Notes: generated by a model from the sequence alone, not told the origin. Counted from the first letter of the stretch, positions 23,327 to 32,373 are shown. The stretch is DNA of 33,253 bases from Verrucomicrobiota bacterium (GCA_021772635.1 JAJFLP010000124.1:1-33253); one strand, 5' to 3'. Made by a program: numbers and translations.

Positions 23327-24875
23327 GTGGAAAATTCTCAGTATTGCTTTAATTGCAGTCTTGGCTGGAACGTTCGGGCTTTCTTCAGGGCATTTCGAAA
23401 ATCCTGATGCACACCTGAGATTATCTCAAGCCTTTTCACTGGTAAACGATGGCAGCTTTCAATTAGCGAATGGTGTGGGCAACCCTCAGCATGGCAACAT
23501 TGCTTTCAACGAAAAAGGTGAACGCTACAGTGTCTATGGTCTAGCCCAGATAATTCTATTCACTCCCGCCGCAATGGTTGCTCAAAAGCTAGCATGCCCA
23601 GGGGGGCTGCATCCGCACTACATAGCAGAGCTCATTAGTTCATTTTTGGGTGTGGCGATACACTTTTTAACAGGTATAGGCGTATTTGGGGCGGCCACAG
23701 CCATTGGCCGGCCAAGAGGAGAGGCCATTATTCTGGGCCTTTTGTTTTCCTTATGCACTTTTAACCTCCCGTCTTCACGCGATGGTTACGAACACCCTTA
23801 CGAGGCGCTACTTATATTAATGTCTTATACGACGGCATGGCTCGCTGAAAAATGCAGCAGTACCACTCAGGGTAAGAAACGCCGATATAATTATGTCTTC
23901 GCCGGCATACTTTTGGGTTTGGGGGTTTTGTTCCGTCCCACGGCAATCTTGGCGCTTCCAGGACTCTTCATTATTTGTAGGAAATGGCGCAATATAATTG
24001 GATCAACGTTTGGACTGGCCTTTGGAATTAGTATTCTTGGTATTTACAACCAACTACGCTTCGGCAGTCTGATCGAAACTGGGTACTTGCAGGCTTGGCT
24101 AACGGCAAACCCAGAGTTGACGAGTGCTTCAGGATTTTCCGCTGCAAGAATTCTACCTCAAACTATAGCTCTTTGGGCGAGCCCCGGTAAAGGTTTGTTG
24201 CTTTTTTCACCGATCCTACTCTCTCTCTTTATGATCCGACCTAGCGTCTGGGAACGTAAATCACGCATTGTGACAGTAATTCTTACGACTACGACAATAT
24301 ACACTTTTTTCTATGCCGCTAACTTTTCATGGCATGGTAGTGCTTGGTGTTGGGGGCCGCGCTACTTAGTACCAATCATCCCTCTTCTCATCCTACTAAT
24401 CCCTATGCCGACGTGGTCATCATTATTGGGGCGTGCAACACTAGCTCTCGTTTTTGTTTCTGCATCCATTCAAGCTGGCGCGGTACTTGTCAACTACAAA
24501 CGACACCTACTGCAAACACTTTTGGCGGATCCTGAAGCTTTTGAAGATGGCAGAATTTTCTTCGATCTTAGCTTGAGTCCATTAGCATCGATTCCGGCAA
24601 ATCTTCTCTATTTAGTCCAACGGCTTAAATCGTCCGATCTGTTTTTTAGCTTCATAAGTCCTGGTCCATGGAAAAATGAGGCGAGACCAGTAGATATTAA
24701 GACAATGTTGGACGCTAGCATTGACCTAAATGCCTTTGACCTTTGGTGGGTGCGGATCCTCTATTTTCCATTTTCCGATACAATTAAACTCGTTGGACTC
24801 TTGGTTGGGCTCGTTGCCTTAACGTGCTTTATATATGCGGCAAGAGTGTTAATGGTTCGGGCGGCACGTACATGA
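23304..24875 (+). CDS. Polytopic membrane protein, GT-C-like
   Basis: 523 aa from GTG 23304. Signal-anchor-like first helix (ILSIALIAVLAGTFGLSS), then an extracytoplasmic loop with ENPDAHLRLSQAF and EKGERYSVYGLAQI, followed by about ten hydrophobic helices. The Asp-containing first loop resembles GT-C transferases of the dolichyl-P-mannose class, but similarity is weaker than for its neighbours. It overlaps both neighbours (23 bp upstream, 4 bp downstream), so it is part of one translationally coupled block. Function is inferred from architecture only. Confidence 0.7.
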   Translation: MSTLPSTRWKILSIALIAVLAGTFGLSSGHFENPDAHLRLSQAFSLVNDGSFQLANGVGNPQHGNIAFNEKGERYSVYGLAQIILFTPAAMVAQKLACPGGLHPHYIAELISSFLGVAIHFLTGIGVFGAATAIGRPRGEAIILGLLFSLCTFNLPSSRDGYEHPYEALLILMSYTTAWLAEKCSSTTQGKKRRYNYVFAGILLGLGVLFRPTAILALPGLFIICRKWRNIIGSTFGLAFGISILGIYNQLRFGSLIETGYLQAWLTANPELTSASGFSAARILPQTIALWASPGKGLLLFSPILLSLFMIRPSVWERKSRIVTVILTTTTIYTFFYAANFSWHGSAWCWGPRYLVPIIPLLILLIPMPTWSSLLGRATLALVFVSASIQAGAVLVNYKRHLLQTLLADPEAFEDGRIFFDLSLSPLASIPANLLYLVQRLKSSDLFFSFISPGPWKNEARPVDIKTMLDASIDLNAFDLWWVRILYFPFSDTIKLVGLLVGLVALTCFIYAARVLMVRAART

Positions 24876-26215
24876 ATCGTTCCTTTTTCCTGATAATCTT
24901 AATCGGTGTTGTACTTCGTATTTCTGTTTTCATTGTATCTCCACCCAATAACTCCTACGACGACCACCTCGAAGCCGTAGCCAAGAATATAACGGCGTTA
25001 CAAGTTCCTGCTCGGGTTGACCCGTGGGAATGCTGGGAATGCTACCAACCGCCTCTCTACTATTGGGTAGCATCGGGGGTTGCGGCGCTGTCGTCAACGA
25101 TAGTGGATGATTTTGGTGCATGGAAAGCAGTTCAGTCGCTCAGCTTACTTGCTTCATGTCTTACGCTTTTCTTAACGGCAGTTGCGCTTTTACTAGTATT
25201 ACCGAAACAAGAGCATAGGCCGGCGCTGTATGCGTGCCTAGCTGTCTATGCGGTTCTCCCTCGGGCGATTTATTCCTCGGCAATGACAGCAAACGACTCA
25301 TTCCTGGAAGCAAGTGTAGCCACTGCCTTGGTTGGATTTCTTCTATTAAGTAGACGAGTCAATCAAGATGTTTTCGGGTTGGCGATGATTATGGTGGGCA
25401 CCCTAACCGCTTGCTGGATCAAACAGAGCGGATTAATCCTTTTAGCACTTTCAGTGGTACTACTCTTCGCCACAATAATGGGTTGGTGGAAGCCATCTAG
25501 TTCGATAAAGAAAGGAACCGTTATATCGAGTTTAATTTTAGTGGTTTTCTTGGCTGGGATAGACGAAATTTGGCGATTTTCTCGTACAGGTATTTTTATG
25601 GTAAGCAACCAACAATATTACAGTTACGCTAGTTCCCAACCGCCAGGTTCACTTTCCGACATATCCTTCTTGAGTTTAAGAGGTGGTCCACTCTTGCAGA
25701 ATGTGTTCATGGACAAACAAACACTGGATTCTTTTTGGACTGAATTATTGGCAAGGTTCTGGTTCGACTACGAAAGACGTTTTTTCCCCGTTAACACGAT
25801 TGCTCTCGTGGTTGGTCGAATTGCATATATTTTTGGTGCTGTTGTAACATTTTTTGGTGCCATCGCCACAATTAATTTTGTTTTACGAAAACCATATGAT
25901 ATGGAAAAAGCGCTTTTGCTCTTCTTCTCGTTGGCATTCCTTGCTGTCCCAATTTTACAGACGCTTCGATTTCCTTATTACTCGTCTATGAAGGCAGTTT
26001 TTGTGTTACCTGGTTTCCCTGCGATACTATGCCTTGCTGGCCCCGGGATTGCTTTGGGGTTTCAGTTTCGTCCAATCCGAGTCTTTGCGGAGATCGCTTT
26101 TGCGGTTGCCTTAATATTTGGGGTTCTTCATGTTGCGGCTCTCGTGACCCTCAGTAGCGAAGCTTGGCTTCATGGTCTTTCTGGGCCTCTTTGGCCTCTC
26201 CCTGTGCTGCCCTGA
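24872..26215 (+). CDS. GT-C (ArnT/GT39-like) membrane glycosyltransferase
   Basis: 447 aa from ATG 24872, which overlaps the previous stop as ATGA; an in-frame start at 24824 gives 16 more residues and is less likely. First helix (SFFLIILIGVVLRISVFI), then a loop with YDDHLEAV and later WECYQPPLYYW, the same H/QPPLYY arrangement as GT39-family proteins. About ten further hydrophobic helices. It is the third GT-C-like gene of the cassette, probably adding sugar from the same or a related lipid donor. Its last 65 bp are also the 3' end of the convergent gene on the minus strand, an unusual overlap. Confidence 0.77.
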   Translation: MNRSFFLIILIGVVLRISVFIVSPPNNSYDDHLEAVAKNITALQVPARVDPWECWECYQPPLYYWVASGVAALSSTIVDDFGAWKAVQSLSLLASCLTLFLTAVALLLVLPKQEHRPALYACLAVYAVLPRAIYSSAMTANDSFLEASVATALVGFLLLSRRVNQDVFGLAMIMVGTLTACWIKQSGLILLALSVVLLFATIMGWWKPSSSIKKGTVISSLILVVFLAGIDEIWRFSRTGIFMVSNQQYYSYASSQPPGSLSDISFLSLRGGPLLQNVFMDKQTLDSFWTELLARFWFDYERRFFPVNTIALVVGRIAYIFGAVVTFFGAIATINFVLRKPYDMEKALLLFFSLAFLAVPILQTLRFPYYSSMKAVFVLPGFPAILCLAGPGIALGFQFRPIRVFAEIAFAVALIFGVLHVAALVTLSSEAWLHGLSGPLWPLPVLP

Positions 26216-27317
26216 ATTGAGGCGATCTTCTGTGCCAGTCTTTCCAGACGCTCGCCGCATTCTTGGGCGCTCCGTTAGCTTTCCAAAGCCCCAAATGTTT
26301 GCTCCATCCAGAGACTCGACCGGAACAAGGCGGTAAAGATCCAGTGGCTATACTCTCGCTTTGCACTTCCCAATCTCCATCCATCGTTGAAGCCCATATC
26401 AAAGGGTTAACGGATACAGTACTAGCCACACTAAGAAGCCAGGCAACATAGGAAGCTTGTACATGCTCATCGTTTTCACCAGTTGGCCAACCTGTTTCGA
26501 AAATAGCCACTGGTGTTTCGGCGGGGATTACGGATGCAAAATAATCCATAGGTAAAAAGTCAGGATGGAGCACGGATTGGCATGGATAAACCGATAAGCC
26601 TAGTATGTCCAATAATGGGCCAAAAGCTATCACGATGGGAGATTCAACTAGAGAGTTTTTGTTTTCAATCATTTCTTTCATTGATTCTAGCTGGAAGGTG
26701 ACCGAAACACGTGTAGAACGTGACTTTTCCTTAACGCTTCGATAAACCCTTTGGTACAAGCTTACGAAGTCACGAAATTCCTCTGGATTATTTTTGGCTA
26801 AAAAATCTACCTCAACACCCAAGAGAAGGAAGTCGGGTTGGTATTTGGCTGCTATGGCAGAAGCCTCATGGGTAAAAGAATCTCTAACTTTTGGGTCATC
26901 AAATGACCACGTATTTCCAGCCGTATCTCGAAGACCAATTCTATCTTCATCCATCCAATCAAATGCTATAGTTAGTGCATGTTCATTCTTTTGTGCGAGG
27001 TTACTCATCCAAGCTACCTTATCGAACGCTGAAGAGGTATGTGGTGACCAGGAAACTTGGACCAGAATATGCTCGCTGTTCTCCAGTGTGAGTCCAACTC
27101 CTAAACCGGCAAGGGTTTCAGGTGTCTCCTCACCAAATGGCGGCCAGAAAATTAATCCCATTTCAAAACTACGCGGACCTCCCGGAGCGGAGCGTTCAAT
27201 TTGACTTGCAAAAAATGCCCAACCGCCAAGGACGAAAATTAGTATAGCAATGAACTCTAAGAGTTTCCGAGAAGAGAAACCGGCGAGCAAGCTTTTTATC
27301 ATTTCTATAGCCTTCAT
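26151..27317 (-). CDS. Membrane-anchored TIM-barrel glycoside hydrolase-like protein
   Basis: 388 aa with one N-terminal membrane helix (FIAILIFVLGGWAFFAS, about 17-35) and an extracytoplasmic domain. The sequence has features of a GH-A type barrel: LTIAFDWMDED near the front, LLLGVEVDFL in the beta-4 position where the acid/base Glu lies, VAIFETGWPTG in the beta-7 position (catalytic Glu), and a C-terminal WKAN. This pattern resembles arabinogalactanase/GH53- or GH17-like proteins. It could trim the glycan made by the cassette opposite. It ends 65 bp inside the convergent GT-C gene. The barrel assignment is by pattern and moderately certain; the enzyme class is not. Confidence 0.65.
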   Translation of the reverse strand: MKAIEMIKSLLAGFSSRKLLEFIAILIFVLGGWAFFASQIERSAPGGPRSFEMGLIFWPPFGEETPETLAGLGVGLTLENSEHILVQVSWSPHTSSAFDKVAWMSNLAQKNEHALTIAFDWMDEDRIGLRDTAGNTWSFDDPKVRDSFTHEASAIAAKYQPDFLLLGVEVDFLAKNNPEEFRDFVSLYQRVYRSVKEKSRSTRVSVTFQLESMKEMIENKNSLVESPIVIAFGPLLDILGLSVYPCQSVLHPDFLPMDYFASVIPAETPVAIFETGWPTGENDEHVQASYVAWLLSVASTVSVNPLIWASTMDGDWEVQSESIATGSLPPCSGRVSGWSKHLGLWKANGAPKNAASVWKDWHRRSPQFRAAQGEAKEAQKDHEAKLRY

Positions 27318-27508
27318 ATTCCTGGAAAATTAAATGCGTATTTCACACGTGCGAGTCATACTCATTCATAAGAGGTGACGCTAACAGCTGGAGCTAATAA
27401 TGGTAAGTGGCGAAATCGTCAGAGATGCTGATTCATAAGAGGATGTGGAGAAATCCCACCCAACTTATCGTCGCAGCAAGTACAATTTTCCTTGATAAAT
27501 ATTCATGT

Positions 27509-28342
27509 CTAATTCAACTCAATATCCTTAAGGTTCTTTCCTCCCGCGTTCTTCCACGCAGTCAATCCATTCGTATTCCCACCGCGCACTACGCCGCCGG
27601 CAGTACTGGGACTGCCGAATTCATAGTCCTTGGTGAATATTAAACATCCTTGATCTCGGCTAAGCACTCCTTTGTCCAACAGCCTATCTCTAATACGTCT
27701 TATGATATCAGCTGATGGGCGGTGTTCTTCCACGGCCTGTGACCCCGCGAACACTACGAATCCGTTCGAGGTACGTGTGCCTGTCGCCATCAATTCCTTA
27801 ACCGAACAATGAAGCAATCCTTTGTCTTGTGACGGACGTTCGACAACCTTATTGAAATGGGAAATTCCTAAAATCGGCAAGAGCGCGAATATTTTGTCAA
27901 GGAAAATATCCATTTCCGCGGTATCTGACTCCGGCAGTTTTGCACCGCTACTGGTCGAATTCATGACTATCGCAGCCCCAGCCTCGTTAGCCCGATTAAT
28001 CAGCTTACCCTCCAAATAACGAATATGAGCTTTCGTAAGATTCCCGTCCTTTGAAATAAACGCTGTTATAGAACTCCAAAAGTCTCTATTGGTATGATTC
28101 TTTAATCGTTTTGAAACGTTCTCTGCTTCGCCGATATAAATAGTGCGATCACCAGAATCTTCGTCGACTCCAGTTAATAGATATATCCCGGGGTTAACGA
28201 GTTCATCCCGCTTAAGAAGATCGTTTATCTCGGTTCTGGGTGCCGCAATCGCTTTCCCCGTCCAGTTCGATAGCTCCGCAGTCCTTAAACCATTTGGATG
28301 ACCATTTACTAAGAATATTTTTATCGTCGCTGATTCCAGCAT
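27509..28342 (-). CDS. GIY-YIG nuclease with C-terminal DUF4357
   Basis: 277 aa from ATG 28342; an in-frame TTG 33 bp upstream is an alternative. The GIY-YIG core is visible: GIYLLTG (about 42-48), TIYIGEAENVSKRLKNH, and a Glu in YLEGKLI. The C-terminal part (ASGTRT-like MATGTRTSNGFVVFAGS, then SPSTAGGVVRGGNTNGLTAW) is the DUF4357 domain commonly attached to these nucleases. Members are known mainly from mobile and defence-associated loci without a proven function. It is unrelated at the sequence level to the small GIY-YIG at 798-1091. Confidence 0.83.
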   Translation of the reverse strand: MLESATIKIFLVNGHPNGLRTAELSNWTGKAIAAPRTEINDLLKRDELVNPGIYLLTGVDEDSGDRTIYIGEAENVSKRLKNHTNRDFWSSITAFISKDGNLTKAHIRYLEGKLINRANEAGAAIVMNSTSSGAKLPESDTAEMDIFLDKIFALLPILGISHFNKVVERPSQDKGLLHCSVKELMATGTRTSNGFVVFAGSQAVEEHRPSADIIRRIRDRLLDKGVLSRDQGCLIFTKDYEFGSPSTAGGVVRGGNTNGLTAWKNAGGKNLKDIELN

Positions 28343-28444
28343 GAACTGTGATTCCCGGTTCTCTGAGTGCTTCAATATTTTCGACAGTCGTTTAAGCTAA
28401 CAGTTATTGACGGCAATTTCACTCGCCGTAACGAAATGAGCAAG

Positions 28445-29314
28445 TCAATCAATATCCCTCAACTTCTCTCTAACCCGCTGCGTCACCTCATGCTCCTCCC
28501 CGAGCGACTTAGCATAGATTCTCAAACTCCTCTGATAGTGCTCTCGTGCTTCCAGTAGAAAACCTTGTTTCTTCGCTACGTTCCCCAATCTTACGTACAC
28601 GCTTCCGGTTGACGGATGTTCGCGTCCGAGAGTCTTTGTCATGATATCAAGTGCGTTGAAATAATGACTTTTCGCCATACCTAGCTTACTAAGCTGTTCG
28701 TACAGTGTCCCAACTCCGAGCCAGATATAAGCGATATCCGGGTGTAAATTTCCGCGTATACTTTTCAGTATCTCCATTGCTTTTTCATAGAGGGGCGCGG
28801 CTTCCTTAACTCGCAACATTGTACTGTATAGACCGGCCAAGGTGTGAAGGTTATGAGCGACAGGGATGCTATTCTCTCCATGTATTTGGGTATTCACCTT
28901 GATTACCCGTTTCAGCATGGCCTCCGCGTCGTCGTAAACGCCTAAGCTTTCATAAATGGTCGCCAAATTGTTCATTGTCCCGGCGGCCTCCTCCAAGTTC
29001 CCGTTTGCTTCGTGAAGTTGCAATGCATGCTCAACGTAAGGGAGGGCTAGGGTGTACATTCCTTGGGCGGTATATATAGTGCCAAGCGCAGTTTCGTTGA
29101 TAGCAGCACGGTGGCTGTCGTAGCCAAATTCTTCTATGGCTTTATCTAACGCGATCTTCGCAAGCTTTGTGACTTTTTGATACTCACCGGCCTCGAATAA
29201 AGTTTTGATTTCAGTATTGCGGGCAGCCCATGCGTCAACGTCAGCGGTAGCGGAGGCGACGTTTAGAAGGGTGGTTATGGCAAGTATACAGAAGCGTGTA
29301 GGCATGTTATTCAT
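28445..29314 (-). CDS. Secreted/periplasmic TPR protein
   Basis: 289 aa. A signal peptide (CILAITTLLNVASATA) ends near residue 24. The rest is a run of about five tetratricopeptide repeats of the 42-residue kinesin-light-chain type (TPR_10/12): ALGTIYTAQGMYTLALPYVEHA, NLATIYESLGVYDDAEAML and so on. TPR arrays are protein-interaction scaffolds, here extracytoplasmic. The start overlaps the end of the PD-(D/E)XK gene by 8 bp, so they are co-transcribed, though one is secreted and one cytoplasmic. Confidence 0.82.
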   Translation of the reverse strand: MNNMPTRFCILAITTLLNVASATADVDAWAARNTEIKTLFEAGEYQKVTKLAKIALDKAIEEFGYDSHRAAINETALGTIYTAQGMYTLALPYVEHALQLHEANGNLEEAAGTMNNLATIYESLGVYDDAEAMLKRVIKVNTQIHGENSIPVAHNLHTLAGLYSTMLRVKEAAPLYEKAMEILKSIRGNLHPDIAYIWLGVGTLYEQLSKLGMAKSHYFNALDIMTKTLGREHPSTGSVYVRLGNVAKKQGFLLEAREHYQRSLRIYAKSLGEEHEVTQRVREKLRDID

Positions 29315-29903
29315 CCGCTAAAACTTGATCGACAGCCGCAGCAATACCATCATATTTTGTTTCCAGTGGATTTAGTTTCAATAAACTTGAAAGCGCAAGC
29401 GTTGCTTGAGTACCCAACTTACTATTCAACGTTTCGGTTGCTAGAACGTAGAAGTCCCATTGGGCAACGTTAAGCGGGTCGATCGTGGACTTACTCTTGT
29501 GCGCTAGGACGCAGAATATGTAAACGTCTGAATTGCGCATACGGGTATCCGAATAGGTATTCTCTTTCGCATCCCAGCCTTTTGCCGGTTGTATCCCGAA
29601 TTTAATAGGCGACAGTTTTTCTTGCTTCCAGCGCTGAACATATGCCGACGACTTAACTTCGACCTTGATTCCGTTCTTAGTTTCAATGTCATGTGAATCC
29701 CATTCTAGCCGCGTCCTATTGGTGCGATCCAACGCCGACGCGACAATATACTCGGCAAGTGTCCCTCGCAGGGCGTTGTCGACCAACTCAGACGCCGACC
29801 ACTGCCAGAACGATAGCAGTCTAATCGGTAAGGGGTTGCCATCTCGGTGAAACGGTTCATCTCCCGATTTCCTTGTACTCTCAATCGCTTTCAAATCTCC
29901 CAT
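29307..29903 (-). CDS. PD-(D/E)XK endonuclease-like protein
   Basis: 198 aa. The central segment has RGTLAEYIVASAL (helix with Glu), then LEWDSHDIETKNG and KVEVKSSAY, which fit the E...D...ExK pattern of PD-(D/E)XK nucleases (acidic residues before a beta-strand ending EVKS). N terminus is charged; the C-terminal part includes DVYIFCVLAHK (a core beta-strand) and a helical end. Proteins of this kind recur as hypothetical genes in environmental genomes and are sometimes linked to restriction or mobile elements. No methyltransferase or other restriction partner is adjacent. It is the first gene of a minus-strand pair with the TPR gene. Confidence 0.68.
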   Translation of the reverse strand: MGDLKAIESTRKSGDEPFHRDGNPLPIRLLSFWQWSASELVDNALRGTLAEYIVASALDRTNRTRLEWDSHDIETKNGIKVEVKSSAYVQRWKQEKLSPIKFGIQPAKGWDAKENTYSDTRMRNSDVYIFCVLAHKSKSTIDPLNVAQWDFYVLATETLNSKLGTQATLALSSLLKLNPLETKYDGIAAAVDQVLADE

Positions 29904-29956
29904 AATCGCTTAAATTAACGCTAAAGAGCGACAAATTCACCCATCCCCCCGACCAA

Positions 29957-30175
29957 ATGAAAATAGAATCGATATTCACACTGCTTGGCGTCGCTGTATT
30001 AGCGGTCGGCTGCTCGACTGTAAACGTATCTGAAGACCCGGCTTCCGTGCAGATGAACTACGAAAATCAGTTGTTTGCTGGCCACCCTGTCCAATACGAC
30101 CTTTCCACTCGCGATCCCGACGCACTGATGTCAGCAGAGGAATTCCCGGCGTCGAATAAACCACCGTATTTTTAA
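29957..30175 (+). CDS. Small lipoprotein
   Basis: 72 aa with an N-terminal lipoprotein signal: hydrophobic LLGVAVLAVGC, lipobox LAVG-C with Cys19. The mature part is about 53 residues, acidic and probably unstructured. No recognised family. It ends one base before the thermonuclease start, so the two are probably co-transcribed. No strong ribosome binding site is visible in front of its ATG. Confidence 0.65.
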   Translation: MKIESIFTLLGVAVLAVGCSTVNVSEDPASVQMNYENQLFAGHPVQYDLSTRDPDALMSAEEFPASNKPPYF

Positions 30176-30176
30176 T

Positions 30177-30848
30177 ATGAAACATTTATGCAAGATCCTC
30201 GTACTCTCGGCCTCACTTTTCATGCATCCAGCGTGGAGCGAGCATCATCCCCTTGATAAACGTATATCCGGTGAAGTAATTCGTGTCATTGATGGCGATA
30301 CCATTGTTGTCCTCGATCAAGACCAACGACGGCATAAAATTCGTCTTGCAGAGATCGATACACCAGAAAAATCGCAGGCATTTGGGAATCAGGCTAAGAA
30401 AGCGTTATCTGAGAAAATATTCGGCAAGAATGTTGTAGTAGCTTACACTGACTACGATAGATACGATCGCATTTTGGGGAAGATACGATACGACGGTCGT
30501 TTGATTAACCATGAAATGGTCGAAGAAGGGTGGGCATGGCACTATCGAAAGTACTCTGATGATGAGGAACTTGCGGGCGCAGAGGATAACGCAAGGAAGT
30601 CTCTGTTAGGTCTATGGAATGGTAAGAACCCGATACCGCCGTGGGAATATAGACATAGTACTAGGGATAAGTCTGACTCGATATCAGAGGCGAATGAAAA
30701 GCGAGTTGAACCCGGATCACTCACACATTGGTTAAATACGGGTTCCGGTGTCAGGCATAATAAACGTTGTCGATGGTTCTCAAATACCAAACGGGGTAAG
30801 TTAGCCGGGCCGAATGGAGGCAGAGCTTGTGGGAATTGTGGGGGATAG
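30177..30848 (+). CDS. Secreted thermonuclease (SNase family) with C-terminal Cys domain
   Basis: 223 aa. Signal peptide residues about 1-21 (LCKILVLSASLFMHPAWSE). SNase core from about 32: GEVIRVIDGDTIVVL (Asp39, Asp41, Thr42), HKIRLAEIDTPEKS (Arg56, Asp61, Glu64) and YDRILGKI (Arg98), which are the metal and catalytic residues of the family. Then GWAWHYRKY and a helical end. C-terminal 45 residues (LTHWLNTGSGVRHNKRC to GRACGNCGG) form a small Cys/His module that often follows SNase domains in environmental bacteria and probably binds zinc. Degrades DNA or RNA outside the cell. A decayed partial copy lies at 18242-18345. Confidence 0.9.
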   Translation: MKHLCKILVLSASLFMHPAWSEHHPLDKRISGEVIRVIDGDTIVVLDQDQRRHKIRLAEIDTPEKSQAFGNQAKKALSEKIFGKNVVVAYTDYDRYDRILGKIRYDGRLINHEMVEEGWAWHYRKYSDDEELAGAEDNARKSLLGLWNGKNPIPPWEYRHSTRDKSDSISEANEKRVEPGSLTHWLNTGSGVRHNKRCRWFSNTKRGKLAGPNGGRACGNCGG

Positions 30849-30896
30849 AAGGTGTAAACGTGGACCGTCTTATTTAGATCAAAGGAGGCTTCTATT

Positions 30897-31451
30897 ATGT
30901 ATAAACTTTTGTGTTTTCTAATTGCTTCAGTAACGAGCGTCACCCTGTGTTTGGCTAACGATTGGAGTTCCTGTAGCTATGATTTAGATGATCTTAGCAG
31001 CGCCGCAGAAGACGCATCAGCCGCAGCAAGAAGGGCTGACTGGTCGAAACAAGAATTTGAGGAAAAGAAAAGAGCTTTACAGAATTGTATTAATTTCCCA
31101 GATGTCTATGATCTAATGGACGATGGATGTCAGATGGCTCGGTGGAATTATGACTCCGCTAAAAGTAGTTATCAAACCGACCTATTTAGCCTACAAAGTG
31201 AATTGTCTACGGTTGAGACTCATATTAGATCAATCGAATGGCCCTGTGGAGTTTCTTTCACGCAACGAAGACCTCCGGTAGCTGTTAAACAACAAACGCC
31301 TCCGGTAGCTGTTAAATCAAAAACTAAGAAAGCAATAGATTGCTCAATTTATCGTATGTTCATTGGGCAACTCTCTACGACGGCTATACTTGAGCTTTGC
31401 AACAGCGATTTTCCGGAAGACGAATGTATAAAATGCTTGGGACTAGAATGA
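30897..31451 (+). CDS. Secreted Cys-containing helical protein
   Basis: 184 aa. An excellent ribosome binding site (AAAGGAGG) precedes the ATG. Signal peptide about 1-20 (CFLIASVTSVTLCLA). The mature part begins NDWSSCSYDLDDL and has a helical, Ala/Lys/Glu-rich segment (about 35-105) likely a coiled coil, then a direct peptide repeat: PPVAVK twice, coded by an exact 18-bp DNA repeat (31272-31289 and 31299-31316). A Cys-rich C-terminal part (AIDCSIYRMF... LELCNSD... CIKCLG) follows. Not recognised. It lies 49 bp after the thermonuclease gene on the same strand. Confidence 0.75.
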   Translation: MYKLLCFLIASVTSVTLCLANDWSSCSYDLDDLSSAAEDASAAARRADWSKQEFEEKKRALQNCINFPDVYDLMDDGCQMARWNYDSAKSSYQTDLFSLQSELSTVETHIRSIEWPCGVSFTQRRPPVAVKQQTPPVAVKSKTKKAIDCSIYRMFIGQLSTTAILELCNSDFPEDECIKCLGLE

Positions 31452-31610
31452 GTGCGGGGTGCTGGATCCTATAGCCCCCAAAGTACTATCAAAGATACCG
31501 ATCTACCGTTTTTGACTACATGGGTAAGGCACCACCAATTCGGATGAAGCATGTGGGGTTACTGCGTTGGACTCTACTATGGAAAGAATAGCTGAATAAC
31601 AGAGGTTAGG

Positions 31611-31787
31611 ATGCCGATGAGTGATGATCGGAAAGTATCCATAGATGAACTCGTGATCTCAAATATGTACGAGCAAGAGGCTCTCGTTCGTCTACTAGCC
31701 AAGAAAGGCATCATTGCGAAAGAGGAGTTGCTAACCAAGATTAGGGAGATCCAACTAGAACAGGCGGATAAGAGGCGGGAGAACTGA
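31611..31787 (+). CDS. Short conserved-type helical protein
   Basis: 58 aa, from ATG 31611 with AGAGGTTAGG directly upstream; ATG 31617 is an alternative start. The protein is mostly helical: SIDELVISNMYEQEALVRLL, KKGIIAKEELLTKIREIQLEQ. This ISNMYE.EALI..L.KKGI..KEE pattern matches small hypothetical proteins I have seen in many bacteria, of unknown role, so it is probably a real gene. It is followed after 39 bp by another short gene. Confidence 0.7.
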   Translation: MPMSDDRKVSIDELVISNMYEQEALVRLLAKKGIIAKEELLTKIREIQLEQADKRREN

Positions 31788-31826
31788 CTATGCAACACAA
31801 TGACCCACGAGTTAGGGACCAATCGT

Positions 31827-32111
31827 ATGAACATTGAACTATCTGCCGACGAGATCGAATCAATTAGGAATACAGTCACCAAGAATCAGTTTCGTGATCG
31901 GGACTCTCGATATAAACAGGTCTGGTTACAGAATGGGCCACTTAATCGAATCAGGATCTACATTAACGAATCAAAGCCTATCGGCGATGTATTCGGTTGG
32001 GTGTGCTCTCAGCGTTTAGGCCCCGTCGTCTGCAATTATCGATTAGCCGCGACAGCGACCGCAGATTTCGTTGGTTTCGAGGACGTGTATCAAGATTTGG
32101 ATTGGAGGTAA
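31827..32111 (+). CDS. Small unknown protein
   Basis: 94 aa from ATG 31827 (AGGGAC about 10 bases upstream); an in-frame ATG at 31800 is an alternative. Starts MNIELSADEIESIRNTV, then a basic/aromatic middle (RDRDSRYKQVWLQNG, IRIYINESKPIGDVFGWV) and a Tyr/Trp C-terminal end. No recognised domain. Not secreted by visible criteria. Confidence 0.5.
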   Translation: MNIELSADEIESIRNTVTKNQFRDRDSRYKQVWLQNGPLNRIRIYINESKPIGDVFGWVCSQRLGPVVCNYRLAATATADFVGFEDVYQDLDWR

Positions 32112-32373
32112 GTTCGGAAACGTTTTAGGAAACGATCAACCACGCACCAATTCACACCGGGCGGCTACGACTCCAAATTACGGGTTGTAATCGCCTTTTC
32201 GTTTTAAAGAACGGACAGCCACCTCTCCCCCTCAATCGACTATTGATGCCACCTAATTGCCGAAAGCGGCATGCCGTCGCTTATAACGCTTACTTCTCCT
32301 ATTCATGGTTGCCTTATGCGATATCTTACAGCGATGTAATTATCCAGCAATCAATCAACAGTGAGGTGTAATC

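Noticed and set aside
27359..27440. Two copies of ATTCATAAGAGG about 70 bp apart between convergent genes
   Set aside because: Only a short direct repeat with no further symmetry; chance or an old duplication, not an att site.
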